A stretch of 64,000 bases of DNA from Schaalia sp. HMT-172 (GTDB lineage Bacteria; Actinomycetota; Actinomycetes; Actinomycetales; Actinomycetaceae), in assembly GCF_030644365.1 (NCBI RefSeq), contig NZ_CP130058.1, positions 1,984,001 to 2,048,000 on the forward strand, read 5' to 3'. The notes under the pieces were generated by a model, which was given only the letters and a program-made list of their open reading frames with translations, was not told the DNA's origin and made no database searches. Below, piece after piece: positions 48,955 through 58,048 of this stretch. Within the stretch, counting starts at the first letter, position 1, and every line of letters begins with the position of its first letter. The translations under genes were made by a program, and so were the position numbers.

Positions 48955-51789
48955 TCAATCACCCCCAACCTGCGCGATCACGAATGTCACCTCGCAGTCG
49001 CGCATGCGCCCGGCGAACTCCGGACGAGAGTCAGGGCCGCACGATCGCGTCCCGATACCATCTTGGAAGACGTCAAGCCACAGGAACAGGCGCTCGCTCG
49101 CGGGCAGCTCTTCCCAGTGCGAGGCCTGGGCCAGCTCGCGCTCACTCCACGGGCTCACGCTCCACCCGAGCGGAGACGCGGGAAGGACAACAAGCTCGCC
49201 TGTCTGCCCCCGCAGAGAGAGGGCCTCCACATCGCGCCGATGCCCACCCTCCTGGGGGCGCACACCCACGTCCCACAGGTCCGAGGCCTCGCCATGCCCA
49301 CACCCGCGAGCGTCGGGCACGGCCATGTCGGAGTAAGCGATGAGGGTCTCTCCCAGCCAGGAGGCCTCCCACGACGACCCGGGCAATTCGACGCGCACGC
49401 CCAGCCTGGGTACTCGCTCAGGCCAGCGCCCGTAGGGGGCAATGCGCAAGGAGACGCGCAGGCCTCGGCCCATATCCTGGCCGAGCCGCACGGGCGAGTA
49501 CTCCCACACCAGAGTGGCGCCGAATTGGGCGGCGGGCGGCGACCATCGCTCGACGACGCGGCGGATAATCCCCTCCTCCTCGATGGAGACGAGGCGTCGG
49601 CGCAGCAGGTGCAGGCGCTCCCGCTCCCAGCGCATCGCGTGCGAAGTGCCGGCCTCACCGCGCCCGACTCCGAGGGAGCCCATGTCATCCGTGTCGATTC
49701 CCCAATAGTCGACGGGGCCTCGGCCCCGATCGTTGTCGGTGGGGGCCCGGAAGACGCTGATGCCGACGCTCACGGGCATATCGCCGACGCGGGACAGGCG
49801 CCCATCCTCGGCGAGGCGGAAAGCGCCATCCGCATCCTTCGCAGAGGACACGGGAGTAACGGCAGCGTCCAGGAGCGCGCGCAGGTGCGCCTCCTGCTCT
49901 TGCGATCCGGAGCGACTCTCGTTGATGGCCGCGGCGAGCGCGGGTGCGTCGGGAGCCATCGCGGACACCCAGGCCCACGTGCCCGCGTAGGGGCGCGAGA
50001 GCGCGTCGACCAGGCCGTCACACACGAAGTTACCGTCGTGGACCTCTTCGCCGAAGTCGCCGCCGTAGGACAGGGCGCGGCGACCGTCGGGCAGCGTGCG
50101 CCACAGGGCGTGGTCGCGCCATTCCCACACGAAGCCGCCGGCGTGGCGCCGGTGGCTCATCTGCGCCGCATAGCCGGCGGCATTCCCGGGGCCGGTTCCC
50201 ATCGCGTGGAGGTATTCGCACATGAGGTAGGGGGCGCACCGGATGCGCTCGCGCGCCGCGTCGTCCACGTCGGCGGCCACGTGCGTGGGAACGGCGACCG
50301 GCGAGGTCAGGTCGGAGTCGTCCAGGACGGCCGCGACCTCCTCGAGCGTGGGGTACATGCGCGAGTAGATGTCCGTGTATTGAAGGGCGTGATCACCCTC
50401 GTAGTGGACGATGGCGCACCCGCCGGTGCGCTCGTGAATCCAGCGGGCGCAGGCCGCCAGGTTCGGCCCGGTGCCCGACTCGTTGCCCAGGCTCCAGCTC
50501 ATGATCGAGGGGTGGTTCTTGTCGCGCTCGAAGGCGCGCATCGTGCGGTCCAGGTAGGCGGGCGCCCAGGCCGGGTCGCTGGAGGGATTGTCGACCCACT
50601 CCCCCACCCCCTCGAAGCCGTGGGTTTCGATGTCCCCCTCGAGCATGACCCACAGGCCGATCTCGTCGGCCAGATCGAGCAGGCGCGGGTGCGGGGGGTA
50701 GTGGGAGGTGCGGATCGCGTTGATTCCCATGGTCTTCATGAGCGCCAGGTCGGCGCGGGCCCACTGTTCGTCGAAGACGCGGCCCTCGTCGGCGCGCACC
50801 TCGTGGCGGTTGACGCCGTTAAGGGTCAGGGGCGCGCCGTTCGCCATCAGCACTCCCTCCTCGATGCTCACGCGGCGAAATCCGAGGCGCAGGGCGCGCT
50901 CCGCATCGGCGAGGCCCCCACGCCCTCCCACGCACACGCGGGCGTCGTAGAGGGCTGGGTCGTGCGCGCTCCACGGGCGCACGTCCCCCACGGCGAGGCG
51001 GCCGGAGCGGTAGCGCCCATCCTCGCGGCGCTCAAGGGCAAGCATGCAAGAGCCGAGGCCGTCGATGTCCAGGCGGCCCACCAGGGAGTCCTCCTGCGCG
51101 CCGAGCACCCGAGCCTCGACGCTCGCATACCCGACCCCGGCCTCGTAGTCGGTGTCGACCCACAGGTCCTCGATCACGCCGGGAGTGAGGTGGCGCAGGC
51201 TAACGGAGCGGAAGATTCCGGGCAGCCACCACTGGTCCTGATCCTCCAGGTAGGAACCGGCGCTGAACTGGTGGACGCGCACAGTGACCCTGTTGACGCC
51301 GGGGACGACGAGGCCCGTGACGTCAAACTCGTGGGCCAGGCGCGAGCCGCGGGCCATACCAACCCACGTGCCGTTGACCCAGACGGTGGCTTGGCTGTCA
51401 ACCCCGTCGAAACGCAGAGCAACGACGCCGCCCTGCCAGTGGGCCGGAAGCTCGAAGGTGCGCCGGTAGTCGCCGACGGGGTTGATGCCGGGAGGGAAGG
51501 GCGGGTCCACCGGGAAGGGGAAGTCGACGTTTGTGTAGGCGGGGCGACCGTAGGCCCCATCCCCTCGCAAGACCCAGTGGCTGGGGACGTCGATGTTGCG
51601 CATCTCGGTCTGGCCCGCGGGCTCGGCCCAGGGTTCCTCGAGGTTGACAAATGGCTCCGGATCGGTGGGATAAAAGGCGAAGACCCACGTGCCATCCAGG
51701 CTGATCACACCCGGGTCGTCGGCCAGATGGGCGCGTGGCGGCAGAAGAGCGCCCGCGCCGGGGGCATAGGAAGGTATCATCATTTTCAC
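48955..51789 (-). CDS. GH2 beta-galactosidase
   Basis: 944 residues, LacZ type. The sugar-binding domain starts SLDGTWVFAFYPTDPEPF and has VPSHWVLRG. The barrel shows GVNRHEVRADEGRVF, AIRTSHYPPHP, the acid/base in SWSLGNESGTG and the nucleophile in MCEYLHAMG. A Bgal small-chain domain ends the protein. No signal peptide, so it acts on imported sugar. GTG at 51789 (AAAGG eight bases before) gives the usual start; ATG at 51813 is the alternative. Divergent from lacI with an operator between. Confidence 0.94.
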   Translation of the reverse strand: MKMMIPSYAPGAGALLPPRAHLADDPGVISLDGTWVFAFYPTDPEPFVNLEEPWAEPAGQTEMRNIDVPSHWVLRGDGAYGRPAYTNVDFPFPVDPPFPPGINPVGDYRRTFELPAHWQGGVVALRFDGVDSQATVWVNGTWVGMARGSRLAHEFDVTGLVVPGVNRVTVRVHQFSAGSYLEDQDQWWLPGIFRSVSLRHLTPGVIEDLWVDTDYEAGVGYASVEARVLGAQEDSLVGRLDIDGLGSCMLALERREDGRYRSGRLAVGDVRPWSAHDPALYDARVCVGGRGGLADAERALRLGFRRVSIEEGVLMANGAPLTLNGVNRHEVRADEGRVFDEQWARADLALMKTMGINAIRTSHYPPHPRLLDLADEIGLWVMLEGDIETHGFEGVGEWVDNPSSDPAWAPAYLDRTMRAFERDKNHPSIMSWSLGNESGTGPNLAACARWIHERTGGCAIVHYEGDHALQYTDIYSRMYPTLEEVAAVLDDSDLTSPVAVPTHVAADVDDAARERIRCAPYLMCEYLHAMGTGPGNAAGYAAQMSHRRHAGGFVWEWRDHALWRTLPDGRRALSYGGDFGEEVHDGNFVCDGLVDALSRPYAGTWAWVSAMAPDAPALAAAINESRSGSQEQEAHLRALLDAAVTPVSSAKDADGAFRLAEDGRLSRVGDMPVSVGISVFRAPTDNDRGRGPVDYWGIDTDDMGSLGVGRGEAGTSHAMRWERERLHLLRRRLVSIEEEGIIRRVVERWSPPAAQFGATLVWEYSPVRLGQDMGRGLRVSLRIAPYGRWPERVPRLGVRVELPGSSWEASWLGETLIAYSDMAVPDARGCGHGEASDLWDVGVRPQEGGHRRDVEALSLRGQTGELVVLPASPLGWSVSPWSERELAQASHWEELPASERLFLWLDVFQDGIGTRSCGPDSRPEFAGRMRDCEVTFVIAQVGGD

Positions 51790-51842
51790 GTCTACGTGCC
51801 TTTCGGATGTCATCGTCGAAACTCCGATCGTCACCCACAAGA

Positions 51843-51856
51843 CTAACACGTTATAG
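51843..51856. promoter_or_regulatory. LacI-type operator O3
   Basis: CTAACACGTTATAG between the beta-galactosidase and lacI genes. The left half is identical to O1. It could control both genes. Confidence 0.65.
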
Positions 51857-51899
51857 TTGTTGTGTTTCTTCAAACGCACACGAGGATTGGAAGCCCGTC

Positions 51900-52997
51900 A
51901 TGGAGCGCGCAACCCGAGCCGACGTCGCTCGCGCAGCAGGCGTCGCACCCTCCACCGTCTCACTCGTTCTCAACGGACGAGGCCGGGATGTCAAGATCGC
52001 TCCCGCGACCATCGAACGCGTCCAACAGGCCGCCCGCACCCTCAACTACATCCCCAACGCCGCCGCCCGCTCCCTGCGCCGCGGCAAGTCCCACCTCATC
52101 GCGCTCCTCATGGCCGAGCTGCCCGACGACCCCTTCGTCCCCGTCGTCCACACCGTCCTCACCACCGCGATGATCGACATCCAGCAGCGCGGCTACCTCC
52201 TCCTCCCCCTCTTCCAGTCCGGCGACGGCGCCTCCGACGCCGAAGTCATCCGAGGGGTCCTAGGCGACACACAGCTCGCAGGCATCATCCGCGAGACCAC
52301 CTCCGCCGAAGCCTTCACCTCCCGCCTCCTTGCCAACCTCGGTATCCCCGTCGTCGCCATGTCCATGATCGAGGCCAACCCCACCGGGTCCGAATCCTCC
52401 CTCATCCGCATCGACGAAGGCGCCGGCGTTCAAGACATCCTCAACTCCTGCGCCCTCATCGACCCGAACTCCGGCGCCGGCTCCGGGCGCGCCGTCTTCC
52501 TCGCCGGCCCCAACACCAACCACGCCCGCCAACACCCCATCGCACACGCCTTCGGCACCAACTTCACCCTCTACTCCCTGCCCGACTGGGAGGCATCCAC
52601 GGCCTACCAGGCCTCCGTGCGACTCCTCACCGAGGACCCCAGCATCTCCCTCATCGCGCTCGCCGACGACTCGCAGGCACCCGGCGTCTTCCAGGCCGCC
52701 GACGACCTCGGCCTGTCCATCCCCGCCGACCTGTCCATCCTCGGCTTCGGCAACCAGGACCACCGGAACGCCGAAGCCATGGGACTGACCACCGTCGACT
52801 GGCCCCTCAAGGAGATGACCGAGGCCGCCGTCACCTCCATCATCAACGTCATTGAGGGACGCTCGCCCACCAACGACATCCACCCCCGAGCCGTCGCCGT
52901 GACCGAGGAAACCACCCCAGCCTCGTCCCAGCCCATCCCCGTCGCGACCATCCCGACCCACCCCGTGTGGCGCAGTTCGGTCGCCCGGCGCGCCTAG
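51900..52997 (+). CDS. LacI-family transcriptional regulator of the sugar locus
   Basis: 365 residues. The helix-turn-helix is TRADVARAAGVAPSTVSLVLNGRG with the hinge PNAAARSLRRGKSHLIALL. A periplasmic-binding-like effector domain follows, ending VDWPLKEMTEAAVTSIINVIEGR. ATG at 51900. Three matching palindromes in the locus (45.35, 48.85 and 51.85 kb) are its likely operators; the inducer is unknown. Confidence 0.93.
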   Translation: MERATRADVARAAGVAPSTVSLVLNGRGRDVKIAPATIERVQQAARTLNYIPNAAARSLRRGKSHLIALLMAELPDDPFVPVVHTVLTTAMIDIQQRGYLLLPLFQSGDGASDAEVIRGVLGDTQLAGIIRETTSAEAFTSRLLANLGIPVVAMSMIEANPTGSESSLIRIDEGAGVQDILNSCALIDPNSGAGSGRAVFLAGPNTNHARQHPIAHAFGTNFTLYSLPDWEASTAYQASVRLLTEDPSISLIALADDSQAPGVFQAADDLGLSIPADLSILGFGNQDHRNAEAMGLTTVDWPLKEMTEAAVTSIINVIEGRSPTNDIHPRAVAVTEETTPASSQPIPVATIPTHPVWRSSVARRA

Positions 52998-53076
52998 CGA
53001 ACACTCCCCCACGACCTTCCCGTCTGCGAGGGTCCCACCCACGCCGAGCCACCGGCCTACACCGTAGAATCGAGGC

Positions 53077-54015
53077 ATGGATCGCCAGGCTCTCACCGAA
53101 CGCACGCTCTCCTTCCTCCTGCGCCGACTGCACGACGCGGGCGTCTCCGCGACGCGCCGAACCGACGAACATACGGGCGACGCGTTCCTGGAAGTCGACG
53201 GGTGGCGGCGCATCAACGTCGAGAATCTGGTCAGCGAGCTCACGCAGGCCGACCCCGCCCAGCATGAGGCCATCATCGAGCGCTGGGTCGCCTTCATCAT
53301 AGAGTCGGGACGCATCGCCGATCAGCCCATCACCGACGCCGACGAGTTACGCCAGCGCGTGCGCACGCGCATCCTCACCCCGGACCTGGCCGCCGACCCT
53401 CACTTCAGCTACGCGCGCCCCTTCCCCGGGGGCCTCGCCCTGGGCCTGTGCCTCGACTTCCCGAACACCGTCACGACGGTCACCGACCAGCACCTCGAGA
53501 AGTACCCGATCGGCCTCGACGAGCTCTACCACTACGGGCAGATCAACACGGACGGTGAGCCGATCGACGAACAGGGCCCCTGCGGCCCCTTCACCGGCAT
53601 CGGCGGCGAGTCCCTCTTCATCGCGTCGAAGGCGGCGCACGTCGCCAACCTGGTCTCCACTTTCCGCATCGACGCGCCCCACGGGCTGTTCTTCGCGATC
53701 CCGGAACGCTCGATCCTCCTGTACGCGCCCGCCGACCCGGGCTCTATCACCCAGCAGTACCTTCGCCTCCTGGATTACCTGCGCATCGACTTCATGCGGC
53801 GCTTCCGCGCCAACCCCGCGCACACGCTCAGCAAGGACCTGTTCTACTGCGGGCCGGACGGCGAGTTCGGCACCATCACACGCTCCGACCATCCGGACGT
53901 TCAGGAGCTCTTCACAACCGTGAACCTGGACGCAGACCGCCTCGTGGAGCTCGCCGTGAAGAACATGAACTTCTTCGACGGCTTCCGTTCCCGCTTCTAC
54001 CCCACAAACATGTGA
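53077..54015 (+). CDS. Unknown protein, paralogue of the gene at 55.8 kb
   Basis: 312 residues, soluble, no family I can name with confidence. It shares with the 309-residue protein at 55780 the blocks LDELYHYGQINTD, RIDAPHGLFF, SKDLFYCGPDGEFGTIT and NVxxxxDRL-like end, at about 30-35 percent identity by eye. The layout (N-terminal Arg-rich helix, central beta-rich core) resembles DUF1444-like or SUKH/immunity-type proteins only loosely. It is GC-rich like the backbone, whereas its paralogue is not. Confidence 0.72.
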   Translation: MDRQALTERTLSFLLRRLHDAGVSATRRTDEHTGDAFLEVDGWRRINVENLVSELTQADPAQHEAIIERWVAFIIESGRIADQPITDADELRQRVRTRILTPDLAADPHFSYARPFPGGLALGLCLDFPNTVTTVTDQHLEKYPIGLDELYHYGQINTDGEPIDEQGPCGPFTGIGGESLFIASKAAHVANLVSTFRIDAPHGLFFAIPERSILLYAPADPGSITQQYLRLLDYLRIDFMRRFRANPAHTLSKDLFYCGPDGEFGTITRSDHPDVQELFTTVNLDADRLVELAVKNMNFFDGFRSRFYPTNM

Positions 54016-54019
54016 CGGC

Positions 54020-54172
54020 GTCGGCTCGAAAGAGTGGCTCCTGGTCGAAGGAGCGCGGCCCCGGCTCGAAGGAGTGACGCCCCCGGCATGAACACGTGAC
54101 GCCCCCGGCTCGAACACGTGACGGTCCCGGATCGAAGGAGCGACAGCCCCGGCTTAAACACGTGATGGCGCC
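54020..54172. repeat. Seven tandem 20-22-bp units
   Basis: GGNTCGAA-type units start at 54023, 54043, 54063, 54085, 54107, 54129 and 54151. The second half of each unit is GGAGYGACG or CACGTGACG. Four CACGCCCTCCG copies follow at about 54209-54250. No gene is supported in 54016-54476 apart from these repeats, the inverted-repeat element and the promoter of the next gene. Confidence 0.85.
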
Positions 54173-54285
54173 CGGCCGCACCCCTCTGAGCACCCTCCGC
54201 GAGCACCCGCACGCCCTCCGCACGCCCTCCGCACGCCCTCCGCGCACCCTACACGCGACTCACCCACACATGGTTCCCCCACAAT

Positions 54286-54394
54286 GTCGCATGCAATTTG
54301 GGTACCCTCACTTTTCTTAGCATCTCGAAAAGGCCAATGATTCCAACGATCCGATGTCGCACATCGAAAGACGGCCAGGGGAATTGCATGCGAC
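54286..54394. mobile_element. Small inverted-repeat element B (109 bp)
   Basis: Perfect 13-bp terminal inverted repeats: GTCGCATGCAATT (54286-54298) and its complement (54382-54394), flanked by CAAT on the left and TTTTT on the right. Layout, size and flanks match element A at 7.74 kb read in reverse. The internal segment GAAAGACGGCCAGGGG also resembles GAAAACTGACCGTGGG of element A. MITE-like or a structured RNA; undecided. Confidence 0.5.
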
Positions 54395-54476
54395 TTTTTG
54401 TCAGAGCGTTCCTTCCGCCACAAATGGTGACGGAGAAACTATAATGTGTGTATTCCGACCTTCGTAGGAGACACAC

Positions 54477-55682
54477 ATGAGCGACAACGAGCTAGCGCCC
54501 ACCCCACACGACGTCGAGTTCACCATCGCTACGCCCGACGGTCAGCCGGACCAGGGGCTCATCGCCGTCACCGGGCGCACGCGCGATGCCCTCATCGCAA
54601 GTCTGACGAACAACCTCGCCGCGACAGGCAAGTACACGCCCGACGCCCGGGCAGTCTCCCCTCAAGTCCTCGGCTCGACCGCATCGACGGCGACTGCGCT
54701 TGGCGCCACTGCCGCGTCCGCAGCAATCGCCCCAACCCTCTTCATGGCCACGGCCAACCCCGCGACGCTCATGCAGCTCGGATCCGGCGTCGGTTCCGCC
54801 GTCATGGGAGCGGGCGGCATCGTTGCCCAAGCCCCCTTCATTCCCGTCGCCGCCTCGCTGCCCGTCGTCGCCCCGCTCGCGCTCATGGGGGTTGTCAACA
54901 CGGCAGTGACCATGCGCCAGTTCCAGGCGGTGAACGCCAAGCTGGACACCCTCGCGAACACTCTCGCTGATCTTCTCGTGCGAGCGGACATCACGCAGAT
55001 CGCTGGGCTCATCGCCGCCTCAAAAACCCTGGGCGACATCACCGAGGAATACGGCGAGCTCGGGCACTTCACCCCGGCCATGATCGCCCGCTTCGCGGTG
55101 GCCGAACAAGCCCTCATAGCTGTGGCGCGACGCCAGGAGATGCTCCTCCTGTCCGCGGAAAGTCGCGCGCTGGATACCGAGGTCCCCATCGACAATGTCA
55201 TCCGCGACGTCAACGCCGCTGGGCTGGCGTACATCACGGAGATCCAGGTGCATGCCCTCCACCTGGCGCTCGCCTTGCAAGAGAGCCCCGCGCGGGTGGC
55301 CACGCGTGCGCAGCAGCTGACGGAGTGCATCGCTCACACGACCGAGCGATGGAGCGAGCTCAAGAACCTGTCGGACAAGGTCAAGGCCATGATCGCCTCC
55401 CTCGAGGAGTCCGACCAGAAAAAGTCATGGGGAGAGTGGGGCAAGGAACGCTTCTCCGGCCCGACTCACGATTTCCCGGCGCTGAAAGAGCGCCGAGAGA
55501 AGATCCTCGAAAACGAAAAGACCCTCATCGACGAACACGGCTCGAAGCTGGAGGCCTTCAAGGAGCTCTCACAGAGCCTGCGCGAGCAGCAGGATTCGCG
55601 CGCGACGCTCATCTACTGGCGTGACGAGGCCGGCGAGCACTCTTTCCTCACCGAGCAGCTGAGCATCGACTCCTCCCGCTAA
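54477..55682 (+). CDS. Unknown protein with hydrophobic core and coiled coils
   Basis: 401 residues, no family recognised. Residues 65-145 are Ala/Gly/Val-rich and hydrophobic enough for two or three membrane segments (LGATAASAAIAPTLFMATAN, PFIPVAASLPVVAPLALMGV). They are followed by long helices and a charged coiled coil (LKERREKILENEKTLIDEHG). This soluble-helix plus hydrophobic-hairpin plan is seen in helical pore-forming proteins, but that function is inference. GTAGGAG precedes the ATG and TATAAT lies at 54440-54445. Element B is immediately upstream. Confidence 0.75.
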   Translation: MSDNELAPTPHDVEFTIATPDGQPDQGLIAVTGRTRDALIASLTNNLAATGKYTPDARAVSPQVLGSTASTATALGATAASAAIAPTLFMATANPATLMQLGSGVGSAVMGAGGIVAQAPFIPVAASLPVVAPLALMGVVNTAVTMRQFQAVNAKLDTLANTLADLLVRADITQIAGLIAASKTLGDITEEYGELGHFTPAMIARFAVAEQALIAVARRQEMLLLSAESRALDTEVPIDNVIRDVNAAGLAYITEIQVHALHLALALQESPARVATRAQQLTECIAHTTERWSELKNLSDKVKAMIASLEESDQKKSWGEWGKERFSGPTHDFPALKERREKILENEKTLIDEHGSKLEAFKELSQSLREQQDSRATLIYWRDEAGEHSFLTEQLSIDSSR

Positions 55683-55779
55683 GCATCCATCGACAGTTCA
55701 CCTCTGGACATGCTCAGACGGCACCGACGAAGCGCCGGTGCCGCATACCGACATACTCTGTACTCTCTAAAATGACCCC

Positions 55780-56709
55780 ATGGACTCCGAGTACATTCTG
55801 AACAACGACCTGCCGTATCTGATGTACAGACTGAGAGAGGCAGGCCTGACCGTTGAGCTCGACTTCGACCAGACCAGGCGCAGGATGCTCCTGCTCCTCA
55901 ACGGTTCCGTGAAGTGGAGCATTCATGATCTGACGCTGAAGCTGAGCGGAGCGGAGCCGGCGGCACACCAAGCCATGATGGAGCCGTGGATCCCATATCT
56001 GATGGAGCTCACGCGTCTCGGGCAGACGGTGCTGAGAAATCCTGAGGAACTGCGTCGGCGGGTGCACACCGAGTTTGTCGTCGACGACCTTGCTACAAAC
56101 CCTCGCTATTCGTATTGCCGCCGATACCCTGGAGAACTCAAGCTGATACTCAGCCTCGCCGACGAGAACAACCGGTTCGACCTGTCAGACGAACAACTGG
56201 ACCAATGTCCACTGAGCATCGACGAGCTCTTCCATTACGGGCAAATGAACACTGATAACGTAGCCGTTGACCGTGTCGAGCAGATGGGACCACTAACCAG
56301 CCTGACCACACGATCCGCATACATCTCAGCGAAAGCGGCAAATATGCCCGCGCTCATATCGCGATTCCAGATCCACGCGCCCCACGGGCTGTTCTTGATG
56401 GCCCCAATGTGTCACGTCCTGTGTTACAGCCCCGTCGACCCTGCACATATTCTCCAACAGCTCATGGCTGTCATCCACACCATTCGCTACCCCATGGCCG
56501 TAGCAAGCAGGACGCCAGGCATGCTCCTGAGCCGCGATATTATCTTCTATTCACCGGAAGGAACGTACGAGACGATCACGCAGCCAGACAATCCGGAGAT
56601 TCATGAGCTCCTCACCAATGTAGATATTGATGACAAGACTTTCCGCGCCTGGAGCTACCACTACCTCGACCAGTCTTCCGCATTCACACAGCGTTTCCTC
56701 TCGCGCTAG
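55780..56709 (+). CDS. Unknown protein, paralogue of the gene at 53.1 kb
   Basis: 309 residues. Shared blocks with the 312-residue protein: IDELFHYGQMNTD, QIHAPHGLFLMAP, SRDIIFYSPEGTYETIT and NPEIHELLTNVDID. Lower GC and different codon use than its paralogue, suggesting separate arrival rather than recent duplication. It follows the coiled-coil protein gene by about 100 bp on the same strand, so the two may work together. Confidence 0.75.
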   Translation: MDSEYILNNDLPYLMYRLREAGLTVELDFDQTRRRMLLLLNGSVKWSIHDLTLKLSGAEPAAHQAMMEPWIPYLMELTRLGQTVLRNPEELRRRVHTEFVVDDLATNPRYSYCRRYPGELKLILSLADENNRFDLSDEQLDQCPLSIDELFHYGQMNTDNVAVDRVEQMGPLTSLTTRSAYISAKAANMPALISRFQIHAPHGLFLMAPMCHVLCYSPVDPAHILQQLMAVIHTIRYPMAVASRTPGMLLSRDIIFYSPEGTYETITQPDNPEIHELLTNVDIDDKTFRAWSYHYLDQSSAFTQRFLSR

Positions 56710-56742
56710 GCGGGCTCCGGCCGCGCACCGCATAGGGACAAC

Positions 56743-56781
56743 GCGGGAGGGGCGGATGCTCGTCGCATCCGCCCCTCCCGC
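56743..56781. terminator. Two-way terminator
   Basis: Perfect 17-bp stem (56743-56759 with 56765-56781), loop TCGTC, between convergent genes. Confidence 0.88.
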
Positions 56782-56840
56782 TTACTGACGCCTCGCGCCG
56801 AGCCGGCCACGGCCTCGTCGCACTCTTAGACGACGAGGCC

Positions 56841-57752
56841 TCAACCGTCACTCCCCTGGAGGTGGCAGGCCCGGTAGATACCCTCCAGCATGGCCAGGCG
56901 CTTGGCAAGGGAGGCGTCCTTGGGGACGCAGACCTTCGCGCCGAGATACTCCGCGCCACCCGCGAGCGCCGCCTGGGCGCAGCGACCGATCTGCTCGGTG
57001 TCCATGAGGGAGGTCGGCTCGTCGGCCTGTGCGGGCAGGTGCCCGTCGATCCAGGCGTACCCGTACTGTGTCTCCTCCGGGCCCGCGCCCGAGAAGATGA
57101 CGCCGTCGAGCACCCCGAGCGCGCCCGCTTCACGCACGTGCTGGTAGGCGGTCTCCGCGTCGCGTCCTTCCACGGCGGAGCGACCCCAGTTCAGGTGGAT
57201 GCCGATGCCGACCTCGGCGACGACGTCGATCTCGTCGCCCAGGGAGAGGAAACCCTTCTCGGGCTTTTGTTCCGGCACGTACTTGTCGCAGTGCTCGACG
57301 ACCAGAGTCGCCCCACTCCAGTCCCAGCCCACGACCTCCTCGAGCGAGCGCTTGAAGGCCTCGGCGTCCGCCAGGCGCGTGGGCGCCGAGTGCAGCTGCA
57401 CCCGCCCAACCAGCAGGCGCCCGGCCTTGTCGCACAGGTCGTCGAGGTCGTCGCACAGCGCCCGGGTAAAGGCCAGGGCGGCCTGCCTGCCCTCCTCGTC
57501 GGGCGAGGCCAGGCCGAAGGTGGCGTCCTTCCACACGTGTTGCATGGTGCCGGGGATCGCCGTGATGGTGTTGAAATCCCAATGCGGCGCCAAGTGAGCG
57601 GCCAGCACGTCGGCCTGGGTGGCGAGCTGCCCCGGGTAGGGGATCTCCACGCCGCTGACCCAGGGTTGGTCGGCGAGAAGCTGGTAGTAGTCGGCTTCGA
57701 GCTCAGGCGCCGGATGCGACGCGTAGGCCCCGAGAATAAACGGAATTTCCAC
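56841..57752 (-). CDS. DUF4862-like TIM-barrel protein
   Basis: 303 residues. Starts VEIPFILGAYASHPA, with barrel strands VSGVEIPYPGQ, TITAIPGTMQHVW, LVVEHCDKYVPEQ and GIGIHLNWGRSA. This pattern fits the DUF4862 family, whose function is not known to me but which looks like a sugar isomerase-type barrel. GTG at 57752 is preceded by GAAGGACG; the longer frame to 57797 lacks a ribosome site. It stands alone between two terminators. Confidence 0.75.
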   Translation of the reverse strand: MEIPFILGAYASHPAPELEADYYQLLADQPWVSGVEIPYPGQLATQADVLAAHLAPHWDFNTITAIPGTMQHVWKDATFGLASPDEEGRQAALAFTRALCDDLDDLCDKAGRLLVGRVQLHSAPTRLADAEAFKRSLEEVVGWDWSGATLVVEHCDKYVPEQKPEKGFLSLGDEIDVVAEVGIGIHLNWGRSAVEGRDAETAYQHVREAGALGVLDGVIFSGAGPEETQYGYAWIDGHLPAQADEPTSLMDTEQIGRCAQAALAGGAEYLGAKVCVPKDASLAKRLAMLEGIYRACHLQGSDG

Positions 57753-57993
57753 GATAATCGTCCTTCTGTGATGACAGCAATGAAGCAATCGTGACACCGA
57801 CCATACTCTCGCGGTACCGAGTTTCGCAGAGAAATCGACACACTTTTCCAGACTCTGTCAAGCCCGTTATCTCGCTTCAAACGCCACGGGCCCCATACAC
57901 GCAGGTCAGAACACCCATCGATGACAACCCATCAAAGACCATGTCGAGGCCAACGGCTCCGACAAAGCCGGCCTCGTCCACCAGCAACATATT

Positions 57994-58029
57994 CGAGGGG
58001 GCGGGCACCCACCGGTGCCCACCCCCTCG
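57994..58029 (-). terminator. Terminator hairpin of glmM
   Basis: 16-bp stem with one mismatch (57994-58009 with 58014-58029), 4-base loop, 20 bp beyond the glmM stop. Confidence 0.78.
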
Positions 58030-58048
58030 TAACGTCAGCGCGCTGCGC

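Noticed and set aside
54020-54172. CRISPR array
   Set aside because: Units of 20-22 bp follow each other directly without spacers.
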